In this document: positions 47,955 to 57,848 of the stretch, in pieces
How positions within the stretch are numbered: the first letter of the stretch is position 1
How the letters are laid out: each line of letters opens with the position of its first letter
From: a candidate division WS6 bacterium OLB21
GTDB lineage: Bacteria > Patescibacteriota > Dojkabacteria > B142 > OLB20
Assembly: GCA_001567305.1 (NCBI GenBank)
Contig: JYPD01000017.1
Coordinates: 1-64,000 of the forward strand
Direction: 5' to 3'
DNA: 64,000 nt
Position numbers and translations under genes: made by a program
Notes under the pieces: model-generated
The model's input: only the letters and a program-made list of their open reading frames with translations
Database searches by the model: none
Told to the model about the DNA's origin: nothing

Positions 47955-49122
47955 GCTTTTTAATTGCCGTTGCTAAACTGTTTACTGCGCTCTCGATTTC
48001 AAATTCCGATACTCCAAAAGATAATCGAACATAATTTTCTTGTCCAAAAGCGCTTCCGGCAACTAAAGCAACATTGGCTGCATTAAGAGCAAATTCGCAA
48101 AATTGTAAATCAGAAAGTTCTTTATTCGTAAAAGTTTTTACAGGAACAAATAAATAAAGTCCACCTTCGGCTTTTGAAATATTTGCATCGAAAGCTTTAT
48201 TTAACAGACTTACAAGAAGATTCATGCGATCTAAAAGTGTTTGCCTAATCGTATCTTGAATTGTTTTGGCGTTCTTCAACGCTGCTATTGCAGCAAATTG
48301 GCTTAATGAAGCTGTTCCACTTGTGGATTGATTTTGAATTAACTCCATTCTTTTAATGACTAATGGATCTGCAAACGCGATTCCAACTCTTAAACCTGTC
48401 AAAGCAAAATGCTTTGAAAAACTTTGAATAATAATTAATCTCTCACGAATATCATCAAAGGAAGATAGAGATAAGTATTCCGAATCGCTATAGGTAAGAC
48501 TACTGTAGACCTCATCAGAGATAACTATTAGATCATGTTTCTTTGCATGCTCTGCTATTTTGAGTAGTTCTGCGGGTGAATAGATTTTTCCTGTAGGGTT
48601 GGCACAGTTGTTGATGATTAACATCTTTGCCTTGTTGGTTGTTTTTGCTTCTAAGGAATCAAAATCTATGCTCCAGTTACTTTTTGGGTCAGTCTTAATA
48701 ATAACTGGTTTAGCACCGCAAAGTTTTACCATTTCTGGATACGACACCCAGTGTGGCGAAAAGATAATGACTTCATCACCAGGATCTAGAAAAGATTGCA
48801 GTGCCATTGAGATAGCTGCCTTACCACCGGGGGTAATTATTGTATTCTCGCGTGTATAATTCGATTCATAGTTTTCTTGATGCCAAACACAGGCGAGATC
48901 AAGCAGTTCTGGATAACCTTTTACGGGTGGGTATAGAGTCTTTCCGGTTTCAATGGCATTTTCAACTGCAGTTACAATTTGCGAATGTGGTGCAACTTGT
49001 GCCTCTCCGATTCCTAGATTGTATATTTGTTTTCCGGATCGCTTAAGATCGGCAACCATTGAGTTAAGTGCCACCGTTGCAGACGGTTTGATATCAGTGT
49101 TCTTTGAGAATCTGTATTTCAT
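47947..49122 (-). CDS. Class I/II aminotransferase (aspartate aminotransferase-like)
   Basis: The 391-aa PLP enzyme belongs to the aspartate aminotransferase 1-gamma/AAT-I group. Landmarks are the opening YNLGIGEAQVAPHSQIV, the substrate and cofactor loop TPGGKAAISMALQSFLDPGD, NNCANPTGKIYS (~166-177), ISDEVYSSLTYSD, and the PLP lysine in SFSKHFALTGLRVGIAF (~227-243). The C-terminal arginine lies in YVRLSFGVSE. It likely transaminates aspartate or a related amino acid with 2-oxoglutarate. It could supply 2-oxoacids for KorAB, which is speculation. It is coupled to the Smr gene downstream and abuts the amidinotransferase gene upstream. Confidence 0.93.
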   Translation of the reverse strand: MKYRFSKNTDIKPSATVALNSMVADLKRSGKQIYNLGIGEAQVAPHSQIVTAVENAIETGKTLYPPVKGYPELLDLACVWHQENYESNYTRENTIITPGGKAAISMALQSFLDPGDEVIIFSPHWVSYPEMVKLCGAKPVIIKTDPKSNWSIDFDSLEAKTTNKAKMLIINNCANPTGKIYSPAELLKIAEHAKKHDLIVISDEVYSSLTYSDSEYLSLSSFDDIRERLIIIQSFSKHFALTGLRVGIAFADPLVIKRMELIQNQSTSGTASLSQFAAIAALKNAKTIQDTIRQTLLDRMNLLVSLLNKAFDANISKAEGGLYLFVPVKTFTNKELSDLQFCEFALNAANVALVAGSAFGQENYVRLSFGVSEFEIESAVNSLATAIKKHE

Positions 49123-49924
49123 TTAGTTTATTCTTAAACTTAAGCACTTAATACTACCCCCACCTTTCAAGAATTCTGTCATGAGAACTTTATGCACTGT
49201 GAATCCTCTTTCTGTAACTGCTTCTTCGAGATCACTCGAGATCCCCTCTGCCATGACAACATCTTTTCCCCAAGCAAGCAGATTGGGAGCCATTACTCTG
49301 TTGTCTTCTTCATTTGTATAGATTATATCTGTAAATCGTTCATTAAGAATAGATAAACCTTCTGGAGAAAATGAGTTCTTGTTTACGATTATTGTATTTT
49401 CATTCAACGGCCCAAGCGCTGTATCTAGGTGGTAGAAATATGGATTAACTAGTTCGAGAGGAATAATTTCTTCGTTAAGAATAGAACTTAACTCCTTAGC
49501 TGCCTTAATTGATGTGCGCTTACCGTAACCCATGTAATGAACTCCACCAATTTTTAGATGATCTCCCTCTCCTTCATAGTAAATCGATGGATTAATTCGG
49601 GCAATCTCAAAGTTTCTTTTTGCAAAATATTTTGAAGCGAGTGTGGATTCGGCCCTTCGTTGTTCATAGCGAAAGTTAGAGGCAATAAAAAATGTTGTCT
49701 TGAACAAATCCATAGTTTGCAGAGTAGACCATATCGGGGAGTTCCGGGTCTGCATCGATCATGCTGATTGGGATATTTATCTTTTTATATGCCTCGACTA
49801 AACTATTAAACTGACTAAAAGCAGATTGACTCACAACATTATTTTCTTTGTGCATCCAAGGGTTAATTTCGTAATCGATCCGAAAATAATTGGGAGGACA
49901 CATAAGCAGCTTTTTACTTTGCAT
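49123..49924 (-). CDS. Amidinotransferase / dimethylarginine dimethylaminohydrolase family protein (frameshifted)
   Basis: Reading the A6 run at 49687-49692 as A5 joins two frames (FVQDNIFIASNFRYEQRRAES) into a 266-aa protein of the COG1834 guanidino-group-modifying family. It has the opening LMCPPNYFRIDYEINPWM, the acidic catalytic region in YYEGEGDHLKIGG, the histidine of YHLDTALGPL and the nucleophilic cysteine in KGGGSIKCLSLRI at the C-terminus. These enzymes act on arginine or methylarginine-type substrates. The substrate here is unknown. The gene abuts the aminotransferase gene with no spacer, suggesting linked amino-acid metabolism. Confidence 0.88.
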
Positions 49925-49968
49925 ACTAAAATAGAAAATAAAAACGACTCTGTTTTTAGAAGGTCACA

Positions 49969-50837
49969 TTAATTTGTGAATACATCTTTAGGCTTAATAC
50001 CAGTCGCTTCCCAAATTGTATTGTCGTCGCAAGAGTTACCGTCAATTAGCATTTGTATCTGCTCTCTTGATGCTGGAAATAAAGGAAGATTTTGCAGGAT
50101 ACTACTCAATGCCAAAAAGAATGGGTTGGGAATTGGGACTATTAATCGGTTGATGTTCTTTGCTTGCAGGTAAGCAAACATTAGGCCCGAGAAAGAATAT
50201 TTTTGAGGGCCACAGATGCAATATGTTCTCCTTGTCGATGCTTGATTTTCGAGAATCGATACTAAAGCACGGGTTAAGTCTGAAAGCAGAACAGGTTGTA
50301 TAGGTTTAGTATTTGCAATTACCGGAACAATTGGAAAACAAGTCAATTGCTTAAGTAGCGATAGAAAGCTGAATTTTGTTGATTCGCCGATAATTAATGA
50401 TGGTCTCAAAATCGTCCAATTTAGTGTAGACTTTTTCAGCTCCTGCTCTCCTTGAAGTTTTGTCAGGCTGTAGCTAGCTGGGGAAGCATCGATACCGTTT
50501 GCACTAATTAGTATGAATCTTTTTGCATTAATCTGCTCAGCAAGAAAAACTGCATTTCTAAGCCATTTAAAGTGAAAGTCAGAAAATTTGTTTTGTTTAG
50601 ATTCTTTTAGTAGACCAATTGAATAGATAACAGTGTCAATATTTTTATCAGAAAACTTGCTAAGAAGATCTGCAGGATCATTAATATTTGCACTTATTGA
50701 ATGAACGAGTTTATTACTAATCGGCGTTTTTATTTATTAACGCGTAGATGCGTTTTTTTAGCAGAAGCCAGTTCTTGAACCATAGCACTGCCTACAAAGC
50801 CCGATCCCCCTAGAATTAAGATTGTTTTGGAAGCCAT
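49969..50837 (-). CDS. Atypical SDR, NAD(P)-dependent epimerase-like (frameshifted)
   Basis: The N-terminus MASKTILILGGSGFVGSAMV is a clear Rossmann G-x-x-G-x-x-G motif. Two A-run corrections (T7 50753-50759 and T5 50727-50731) give a continuous 288-aa protein (KNIDTVIYSIGLLKES, LISANGIDASPASYSLTKLQGE, TILRPSLIIGES). This fits the atypical SDRs related to complex I NDUFA9 and other NAD(P)H-binding epimerase-like proteins. The Y-x-x-x-K pair is present as YSLTK. Substrate unknown. Its first 22 bases overlap the end of the photolyase gene. Confidence 0.82.
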
Positions 50838-52156
50838 TTGGAAATATAAGAATCAATATTAAATTTGCGCTTTAGTCCGTTAAAGTTCATGTAGCGAATG
50901 CTGCCGTATACTTCTCTTTCAAACCAGGGCCTATCATGTATGCCTGCTATGCTCCACATTATTCCGGTATATCCGTTACTATCAAGTCCATCAAGTTGAT
51001 ACTTATCATTTAAATAGATCGCAGTTTGGATTGCAGTTTCTGCGCTACTACTCCACTCTAGTATTTTTTTACACCAATACATTCTCATATAGCCATGCAT
51101 AAAGCCGGTTCGCAGCATTTGTGTTTGAGCTGCATTCCATGCCTTGTCATGAGTAGATGCAGATTCAAATTCTTGAAGCTCATAAACAAATTCGCGCCTG
51201 TCACTTAGATGTTTTATTAAAGTTTTTTGTGCCCAATCTTTTGCACCCTTAAGATTATCGTAATTATGATTATTGTAACAATAATTATCAGCAAGTTCCC
51301 TTCTAACAACAAGTTCTTCGATAAACGCAGCGTTGTTGTCCATATCTTTAACTGCGCTGTAAATAGTAAGTGGAGAAATCATTCCGAAATGTAAATAGGC
51401 GCTTAACAACGAAGTGGACTCCTTGGTTGGATCGCTCCTTGTTTCTTGGTAATTATCTAACTTTAGATTGACAAAGCGACCAAGGACATCTAAAGCAGCA
51501 TCTTCACCCGGAATTATCTGCGGTTTATAGTCAGAAAGATGTTTGGCTTTTACCTTTGCTAATAATTTGTTGCAATTTATTAAATTTTTATCGCCTTGCT
51601 TATTATAGGAATGAAAAGCTGGAATTTTGTTCTTGTATATGAATAATGGTAGAAGTTTGTTGATTTTGGGTCTTATAGTCCGTGCAGAATGTTCCTCTTT
51701 GTCGGACAAATACCAGACGGGTATAATATTTCGCCCATCACATGTAACAACCTTGCAATCAAGTCTTTCGGCAACTCTTTGTTGCTTTTTTCTGGCGTGT
51801 TTTAAAGAAGAGTGATCTAGAATTAGGATACATGGTTTATTTTTCCTAAGTTCTGTTAAGAAATCCTTCTCGCTACTAGTTGATACGACCAATGGGATGT
51901 TAAGTTTCGCTAACTTTACACTTACCTCTTCAATTCCCTTAATCATAAAAGCGAAATGCTGGTAAGAACGAACTGATAAATCTGCATATAAATTGAAATA
52001 CACCTTTAATTCTAGTTTGTTTTCTAGCGCTAATCTTTGAGCATACATTAAAGATGGATTGTTCTTTACCCTTATATCTTTGGACATTAAATAAATAACA
52101 GGGCCACCTACGAGCAAAGGTTTCTTATTTAGTTCTTTAATATTCTCAGGCGACAT
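50816..52156 (-). CDS. Class II CPD photolyase
   Basis: The 446-aa flavoprotein repairs UV-induced cyclobutane pyrimidine dimers using light. The N-terminal Rossmann domain includes GGPVIYLMSKDIRVKNNPSL. The C-terminal FAD domain shows the class II signature LLSAYLHFGMISPLTIYSA, RTGFMHGYMRMYWCKKILEW and LDGLDSNGYTGIMWSIAGIHDRPW, close to the Methanosarcina-type enzyme. Photolyase suggests at least occasional exposure to sunlight. It is divergent from rlmN and overlaps the downstream SDR gene by 22 bp. Confidence 0.95.
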   Translation of the reverse strand: MSPENIKELNKKPLLVGGPVIYLMSKDIRVKNNPSLMYAQRLALENKLELKVYFNLYADLSVRSYQHFAFMIKGIEEVSVKLAKLNIPLVVSTSSEKDFLTELRKNKPCILILDHSSLKHARKKQQRVAERLDCKVVTCDGRNIIPVWYLSDKEEHSARTIRPKINKLLPLFIYKNKIPAFHSYNKQGDKNLINCNKLLAKVKAKHLSDYKPQIIPGEDAALDVLGRFVNLKLDNYQETRSDPTKESTSLLSAYLHFGMISPLTIYSAVKDMDNNAAFIEELVVRRELADNYCYNNHNYDNLKGAKDWAQKTLIKHLSDRREFVYELQEFESASTHDKAWNAAQTQMLRTGFMHGYMRMYWCKKILEWSSSAETAIQTAIYLNDKYQLDGLDSNGYTGIMWSIAGIHDRPWFEREVYGSIRYMNFNGLKRKFNIDSYISKWLPKQS

Positions 52157-52206
52157 ACTGGTTCGATAGTAAGATATAGTAACTAAGAAAACAGCTATCT
52201 ATAAGG

Positions 52207-52212
52207 TATAAT
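52207..52212 (+). promoter_or_regulatory. -10 box of rlmN, close to the start codon
   Basis: A perfect TATAAT ends six bases before the rlmN ATG (52219). Transcription would start on or next to the A of ATG, giving a leaderless mRNA. No -35 is apparent. Confidence 0.55.
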
Positions 52213-52218
52213 GACACT

Positions 52219-53254
52219 ATGATAGATGAATTTGCAAGTACAAATAAATTGCCTGCTTTTAGACTCAAACAGTTCAACGAACAGTTCTATAAGTCAGCGG
52301 TAAACTCTTTTGACGAGATTACAAATTGGCCTGCAGCACTAAGAGAGAATCTCTCTAAATCAGAAAAATTTTCCGTATTAAAAATCGACAAAGAGCTAAC
52401 ATCAAAAGACGGCAACACCGTAAAAGTACTTTTTAAAAGGGAAGACGGTCAACGCATTGAAACCGTTCTTATGCAACATCAAGACGGTAGAAACACAGTT
52501 TGTGTAAGTAGTATGGTTGGCTGTCCTGTTAATTGCAGCTTTTGCGCTACTGGCAAAATGGGCTTTGGCGGCAACCTTACTTCACGAGAGATTATTGACC
52601 AGGTCATGCATTTTCAACGCTTTTTTAAAAAAAGATGCAAAAACAGTTACCAATGTTGTCTATATGGGTATGGGTGAACCGTTACTTAATCTCGGTAATG
52701 TTATGGAGTCTATCAATATCCTAACTGATCCAGGAAAACTAGGCTTAGGCAAAAGACGGCTTACTGTTTCAACATCAGGTTATATTCCTCAATTAAAAAC
52801 GCTAATCCAAAGTGGATACTTAGGTAGATTGGCAATCAGTCTGCACGCACCAAATCAAGAACTGCGCGCTAAACTTATGCCGGTTGCAAAAATTTTTCCA
52901 CTGCCAATGCTTATGGAAGCACTAGATGAATTTGTATCCATTACTAATAAAAGGGTTAGCTATGAGTATGTATTGATAAAAAACATTAATGACCAGCATG
53001 AACATGCACTTCAGTTAATAAAACTACTTAAGAGAAGATTGGCACATGTTAACCTAATACCTTATAACCCTATTGCCGAAGTAGATTATCTTCGTTCTCC
53101 AAATTCAAACATTGCCAGATTTAAGAATCTACTTTCGGATGCAGGAATACACACTACAGTGAGAGTAACTATGGGTGACGATGTTAACGCTGCCTGCGGT
53201 CAGCTTGCTGATCGAGAAAATAAGAAAAACTCAGCTAGAAAGATTGGTATCTGA
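52219..53254 (+). CDS. rlmN: Dual-specificity RNA methyltransferase RlmN (frameshifted)
   Basis: A radical SAM enzyme that methylates C2 of A2503 in 23S rRNA (and A37 of some tRNAs). The radical SAM cysteines are in GCPVNCSFCATGKMGFGGNL. The A7 run at 52627-52633 must be A6 to join the frames (FFKKDAKTVTNVVYMGMGEP), giving 344 aa. Later landmarks are LTVSTSGYIPQLKTL, LAISLHAPNQELRAKLMPV and the catalytic cysteine region DDVNAACGQLA. The first codons probably lie on a leaderless mRNA. The 47-bp spacer to the aminopeptidase gene has no terminator. Confidence 0.95.
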
Positions 53255-53301
53255 GTTACTTAGCAAATTCTGATACACTATTCAAATATATAAACAAAGA
53301 T

Positions 53302-54432
53302 ATGCATAATAATACTCCTAGTAAAGAGGACTTCGAACTTGCCCAAATCTTTTTAGACCATTCCTTGCGTCTTAAGGCAGGTGAAAATGTCCTTATTTCG
53401 GTTTCAGAACACATCTCAAACACGCTCATTCAGGCTGTCTACTTAGAGGCTATTAAAAGAGGTGCCAATCCATTAATCGAAAGCATTACAAATTTCTATA
53501 TTAATCGAGCTTCCTACTCTGGGCTTAACCACTCGCTGTTAACGCAAGGATCAGATAAGCAAGCCGCTCATATACCTTTAGATGTTATTGATTCGCTTGC
53601 AAATTGGGCCGACGCTTATGTAAGAATAACTTCCAATTTCAACAAGACCGAATTTGCAGATGTTGCACAACAACGAATAACAAAAAGAATGAATCAAATC
53701 AGACCAATTTTCGACAAGATAATTGATTCTGATCGTTGGATCTTAACTAGTTATCCGACAGAAGATATGGCAAAACATGCCGGAGTTAGCTTTGATTGGT
53801 TGAAAGAATTTTTTTACCAGGCATGTATTGTTGACTATAAGGCTATGGGTGTTCAGCTTAAAAAACTCGAAAAGCTAATGGATAAAGGCTCAATAGTTAA
53901 ACTTGTCGGAAAGAATACTGATTTAACAATTGGCATCGAAGGGCGACTAGCAAAGTTATGCAATGGCCAAAGAAACATTCCCGACGGTGAAGTCTTCTTG
54001 GCTCCCAATAAAAACACCCTTGAAGGCCCGATTTATTTTGACATGCCGACAATTTATTCAGGTAAAGAAATGCAGGGGATCTATCTTGAGTTTAGCAAAG
54101 GAAAAGTTATTAAGGCACAAGCAGATAAAGGTCAAAAGCATTTAGATGATATCCTTGCTACAGACGCCGGTTCTAGATTTGTAGGAGAATTTGCTTTTGG
54201 CGCCAATTACAATATCACTAAAGCTCTAAAAGATACTCTTTTTGATGAAAAGATTGGCGGAACAATTCATATGGCACTTGGAAGATCATATGTTGAAAAA
54301 CGAGGCGGAGCTCCTGTCAATGGCAATAAATCTCTAATCCATTGGGATATTGTTAAAGACATGAGACTAAAAGGCTCCACAGCCTATATAGATGATAAGG
54401 TTGTGCTCAAAGACGGCAAGCTACTAGTTTAA
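53302..54432 (+). CDS. M29 family aminopeptidase (aminopeptidase T-like)
   Basis: The 376-aa metallo-aminopeptidase removes N-terminal amino acids with two metal ions. It starts FLDHSLRLKAGENVLISVSE, and the metal-site region comprises NIPDGEVFLAPNKNTLEG, the glutamate of FVGEFAFGAN, DEKIGGTIHMALGRSY and the closing NKSLIHWDIVKDM. These match the M29 active-site order E-E-H-Y-H-D. It probably acts in the cytoplasm on peptides taken up or released by proteolysis. Intact; 9 bp upstream of a lipoprotein gene on the same strand. Confidence 0.93.
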   Translation: MHNNTPSKEDFELAQIFLDHSLRLKAGENVLISVSEHISNTLIQAVYLEAIKRGANPLIESITNFYINRASYSGLNHSLLTQGSDKQAAHIPLDVIDSLANWADAYVRITSNFNKTEFADVAQQRITKRMNQIRPIFDKIIDSDRWILTSYPTEDMAKHAGVSFDWLKEFFYQACIVDYKAMGVQLKKLEKLMDKGSIVKLVGKNTDLTIGIEGRLAKLCNGQRNIPDGEVFLAPNKNTLEGPIYFDMPTIYSGKEMQGIYLEFSKGKVIKAQADKGQKHLDDILATDAGSRFVGEFAFGANYNITKALKDTLFDEKIGGTIHMALGRSYVEKRGGAPVNGNKSLIHWDIVKDMRLKGSTAYIDDKVVLKDGKLLV

Positions 54433-54441
54433 AAATACAGT

Positions 54442-54927
54442 ATGTTAAAACTAAAACTCCTAATAACTGGCATTCTGTTCTTGTTAATGACTGGCTGCTC
54501 ATTCGAGAAAGAAATTGAAATGCTCACTCCAGAATGGATAGATTCCTCAGGATCAGAAGCAGAGGTTAGATTGCAGGATTTATCTGCACTTATTAAAGTA
54601 AATCGTTATGCAACTGCAGTAGATACAGATGACGATCTGCAACTCGTGCTATTTGAATTAGAGATTGTTAATCTTTCTAATAATTACTTCCCCTGTTCTT
54701 CTTCGTTCTTCACAATAGGTATCGGTGAATCCGACTTTACTCAAGCAGAGTATCTTCCAAACAATCTCTTAATAGAAGATTTGCCTGTTAAAGAGATTTA
54801 CATTAACGAATCCTGTCAGGGAGTAATTGCCTTTTGGCTTCCAATCGATTCAGACACTTCTGATATTGCTTTGGAATTTAATGGATATTACCGAGAGGCA
54901 ACAAAGTACAGGATAGATTTCAATTAA
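54442..54927 (+). CDS. Lipoprotein of unknown function, 161 aa
   Basis: The signal peptide ends at lipobox MTGC (about residue 19). The mature part is beta-rich, with LVLFELEIVNLSNNYFPCSS, recalling DUF4352/telomeric-repeat-like immunoglobulin folds found in small surface lipoproteins, though I cannot confirm the family. Two further cysteines (PCSSS and ESCQG) may pair. It ends one base before the convergent MacB-like gene. Confidence 0.65.
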   Translation: MLKLKLLITGILFLLMTGCSFEKEIEMLTPEWIDSSGSEAEVRLQDLSALIKVNRYATAVDTDDDLQLVLFELEIVNLSNNYFPCSSSFFTIGIGESDFTQAEYLPNNLLIEDLPVKEIYINESCQGVIAFWLPIDSDTSDIALEFNGYYREATKYRIDFN

Positions 54928-54928
54928 G

Positions 54929-56149
54929 CTATTCGCTTCGAAGCGCATCAATTGGATTGAGCTTAGATGCCCGTTGTGCCGGATAATATCCAAATATGAT
55001 CCCGATGATAACTGAAACTGATGCTGCAAGTATTATGGCATCGGCAGTTACCAAAAGTGAGATCCCGCTTAAGCTTGCAAGAATGAAACCTAAACCAATT
55101 CCAAGTATTATTCCAATAACTCCCCCTATAAAAGTAAGAATGACAGCTTCAATCAGAAATTGACTGAGAATGGCCGATCTCTTGGCACCAAGTGCTTTAC
55201 GAAGTCCTATCTCTCTTGTTCGCTCGCTGACAGTAACAAGCATTATGTTCATGATTCCTATCCCTCCGACAATTAATGAGATTGCTGCAATGCTGGCAAG
55301 TAAACTTGTAAATATATTTGTAATTGAAGATGTCAGGTCTTGAATGTCTTGCGAAGTTATGACAAAAAATGGGTCTTCTTCGGAGCCACTAGTCTTATAA
55401 AACTTGCGAAGTTCGCCTTCAATTTGCAAGGCTGAAGCAGAAACATTACTTTCTTTATCTATTTGAATAACCATTCTTGAATAATCAGCACTTCCAATTA
55501 AAAATGAAGAAGCGGTTTGAGAAGGAATAAATACATCGCTGTCGAGTTGAGGATTCTTTGCTTCTAATACACCAATTACATCGTAGAATTGACCCTCAAT
55601 GAGAATTTTGTTGGAGACGGCATCACTCTCACCAAATAGGTTTATCGCAGCTTCGTTGCCAAGAACTGCAACTTTTCGATACGAGCGATCATCGTCTTCA
55701 TTGAAAATCCTTCCTTTAGAGACTATTAGCTGTCTAACCTGAAAATAGTCGCTATTAACTCCATTTACATTCAGTGATTTTGTGTTTGAGCGATAGCTTA
55801 TAGGAAATACCCGACTGTTTTCGGTGGCAACTGCTGTTATTGTGGAGAATCTAACTTCGTCAGCAAATAAATCAGCAAGTCTTCTATCTAGTCTGCTCTG
55901 GCTTGCCGATCTAAAGCTATTGGGATTTTGAAAATTGACTCCGCCACTAACCGGAATAACATTAATCGTGTTTGAGCCAATACTTTGAATCTCTTCTAAT
56001 ATTGCCTGTTGGGCTCCCTGTCCTACTGAGAGCAATGAGATCACAGCAGCAATTCCGATTATTATCCCCAGAATCGTTAGCAATGATCTGGCTTTGTTAG
56101 CCATCAAGGATCTTAAAGAGATTATTATTGTAGAAAATATATTATTCAT
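54929..56149 (-). CDS. MacB-like ABC permease (FtsX family)
   Basis: The 406-aa protein has one N-terminal helix with the MacB signature SLMANKARSLLTILGIIIGI, a ~230-residue extracytoplasmic MacB core domain, and three C-terminal helices with VGGIGIMNIMLVTVSERTRE and IGLRKALGAKRSAILSQFLI. It is the permease half of a MacAB/Lol-type transporter that pushes substrates outward through an accessory protein rather than through itself. The start overlaps the ATPase gene by eight bases (ATGAATAA). Substrate unknown; peptides or lipoproteins are common for the family. Confidence 0.94.
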   Translation of the reverse strand: MNNIFSTIIISLRSLMANKARSLLTILGIIIGIAAVISLLSVGQGAQQAILEEIQSIGSNTINVIPVSGGVNFQNPNSFRSASQSRLDRRLADLFADEVRFSTITAVATENSRVFPISYRSNTKSLNVNGVNSDYFQVRQLIVSKGRIFNEDDDRSYRKVAVLGNEAAINLFGESDAVSNKILIEGQFYDVIGVLEAKNPQLDSDVFIPSQTASSFLIGSADYSRMVIQIDKESNVSASALQIEGELRKFYKTSGSEEDPFFVITSQDIQDLTSSITNIFTSLLASIAAISLIVGGIGIMNIMLVTVSERTREIGLRKALGAKRSAILSQFLIEAVILTFIGGVIGIILGIGLGFILASLSGISLLVTADAIILAASVSVIIGIIFGYYPAQRASKLNPIDALRSE

Positions 56150-56897
56150 TTAGAATCAATCCATCACGAATATTTATTGTGGTTTCTGCGTGCGCTGCAA
56201 TATCATCTTCATGGGTAATTAAGATTATGGTATTGCCCTCTTTGTGAATTTCGTTAAATAGATTCATTATTTCTACTGATGTGCGTGTATCAAGATTTCC
56301 TGTAGGTTCGTCTGCCATAATTATGCTTGGATTCATCATTAAGGCTCTGGCGATTGCAACTCGTTGCATTTCTCCTCCCGAAAGCTGGTTCGGCTTGTTA
56401 TTTATTTTATCTTGAAGTCCAACTTTGCTAAGAAGCTCTTCCATCTTATCTAAAGGATTACTTATTGATCCATACAAAGTCGGTAGCAAGACATTCTCTG
56501 CAACAGTAAGTCTTGGTAGTAAATTGTATTGTTGGAAAATAAATCCTACTGTTTTATTTCGAAAATCTGCCAGTTGAGAATCGCTAAGTGAATTGACCTC
56601 TTTTCCGTTGACTAAATACGTACCAGAAGTCGGAACATCAAGTGCTCCAAGAATGTTCATAAGGCTGCTTTTTCCTGATCCTGAAGGTCCCATAATAGCT
56701 GTGAATGTACCTTTGCTTATTTCGAGTGTAATGCCTTTAAGTGCGGCAAAGGCATTAGGTTTTCCAAGGTTATAAGTTTTAGTGATGTTGATTAACTTGA
56801 TTAGTTCTGCAGAGTCGTCATCTACACTTATCTGCTGCAAGGGTGATGTAGAATTCTTATTCTTATCTTTTTTCGAGAGCAGTATTGCTTTTGGCAT
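56142..56897 (-). CDS. ABC transporter ATPase, MacB/LolD type
   Basis: The 251-aa ATPase has Walker [19 protein letters not shown] (~70), Q-loop [18 protein letters not shown], signature [16 protein letters not shown], Walker [13 protein letters not shown] and the switch His in ILITHEDD. The [11 protein letters not shown] and GNLD wording is typical of LolD/MacB ATPases. The first ~30 residues are a poorly conserved charged extension; an internal start is possible but no better codon is evident. It sits between the membrane-fusion protein and the FtsX permease in one coupled operon. Confidence 0.94.
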   Translation of the reverse strand: MPKAILLSKKDKNKNSTSPLQQISVDDDSAELIKLINITKTYNLGKPNAFAALKGITLEISKGTFTAIMGPSGSGKSSLMNILGALDVPTSGTYLVNGKEVNSLSDSQLADFRNKTVGFIFQQYNLLPRLTVAENVLLPTLYGSISNPLDKMEELLSKVGLQDKINNKPNQLSGGEMQRVAIARALMMNPSIIMADEPTGNLDTRTSVEIMNLFNEIHKEGNTIILITHEDDIAAHAETTINIRDGLILNE

Positions 56898-57806
56898 TTA
56901 GTTAAAGAAAGAGAATGATCGTGTAGTTGTAAAATTGGGAGAGACTATTTCGTCATTTTCTTTAAGTCCTGATAAAACTTCTACAAAGCGATTTGTTCTC
57001 AGTCCAATTGTCACTTCTTGTTCGACTATCTCGAATTCGGTTTTGTCAGTGTTTTGATAATTAATTTTCTTTACGAAATAACTATCTCCTTTTTCGATAA
57101 GATTATTCTCTAGTATGGAAAGAACATTTTCTTTGCTATCTGTGATGATTGATAGTTCAGCAGACATTCCGATAAGAATAGTGTCTGGTACTTCAAGCGG
57201 TTCGACTTCGACTAGATAAGAAATGACACCAGTTGTTCCTTCTGGATAAGAGCCTACATTTACAACTTTGCCTTTAAATACCTCGTTTCTTGAAATTGCA
57301 GGAAAGACGATATCTACATTTTGTTCTGGTTTTATTTGAAGAATGTCGATCTCGTTGATTGTGGCTTTAATTATATATTTGTTCTCTTCAACAAGTTTGA
57401 AAGCAGGAGTTAAGGAACTAAGCCAGATTTCATTTTCTTTTGCTTCAAATTTGACGATCTTGCTTGCAAAGGGTGCTTCAACTTTTGTAGTTGTTTTCGC
57501 GTTAGTAATCGAAGTCATTTCATATTCAAGAATAATGTCGCCTTCAAGCACAGTATCATTAATTTGTTTATTTACTTTTGTGATTTTGGCGTTATTGGGA
57601 ATGAAAAGCTCGTATTCTCTTGCGGCGGCGATGTTGCTGTCGACTTCTACCAGCGCTTGAATATCTCGAACTTCTGCTTTAGATATCGATTGTTCAGGTA
57701 GCGACTCTGAAGTTGATCTGTTCGTTATCAGATAATATCCCGATCCGAAAATGGCTAGTAAGACCAGAACAGAGACTACAAATTTTAAAGAAATTTTGAT
57801 GGGCAT
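56898..57806 (-). CDS. MacA-like membrane fusion protein (HlyD family)
   Basis: The 302-aa protein has one N-terminal helix (residues ~8-28), then a split lipoyl-like barrel-sandwich domain (KITKVNKQINDTVLEGDIIL at its first half, VEAPFASKIVKFEAKENE at its second) and a beta-barrel region. The long periplasmic hairpin of Gram-negative MacA is absent, as in Gram-positive and CPR homologues that have no outer-membrane channel to reach. It directly abuts the ATPase gene downstream on the minus strand. Confidence 0.88.
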   Translation of the reverse strand: MPIKISLKFVVSVLVLLAIFGSGYYLITNRSTSESLPEQSISKAEVRDIQALVEVDSNIAAAREYELFIPNNAKITKVNKQINDTVLEGDIILEYEMTSITNAKTTTKVEAPFASKIVKFEAKENEIWLSSLTPAFKLVEENKYIIKATINEIDILQIKPEQNVDIVFPAISRNEVFKGKVVNVGSYPEGTTGVISYLVEVEPLEVPDTILIGMSAELSIITDSKENVLSILENNLIEKGDSYFVKKINYQNTDKTEFEIVEQEVTIGLRTNRFVEVLSGLKENDEIVSPNFTTTRSFSFFN

Positions 57807-57848
57807 GTTTATATCTAATTTAATTTAAAATTACCATTTAGTCAAAGA

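Noticed and set aside
54929-54965. Perfect palindrome CGCTTCGAAGCG as an operator or terminator
   Set aside because: It encodes the conserved Ala-Leu-Arg-Ser-Glu end of MacB-type permeases and lacks a U-run, so codon constraint explains it.
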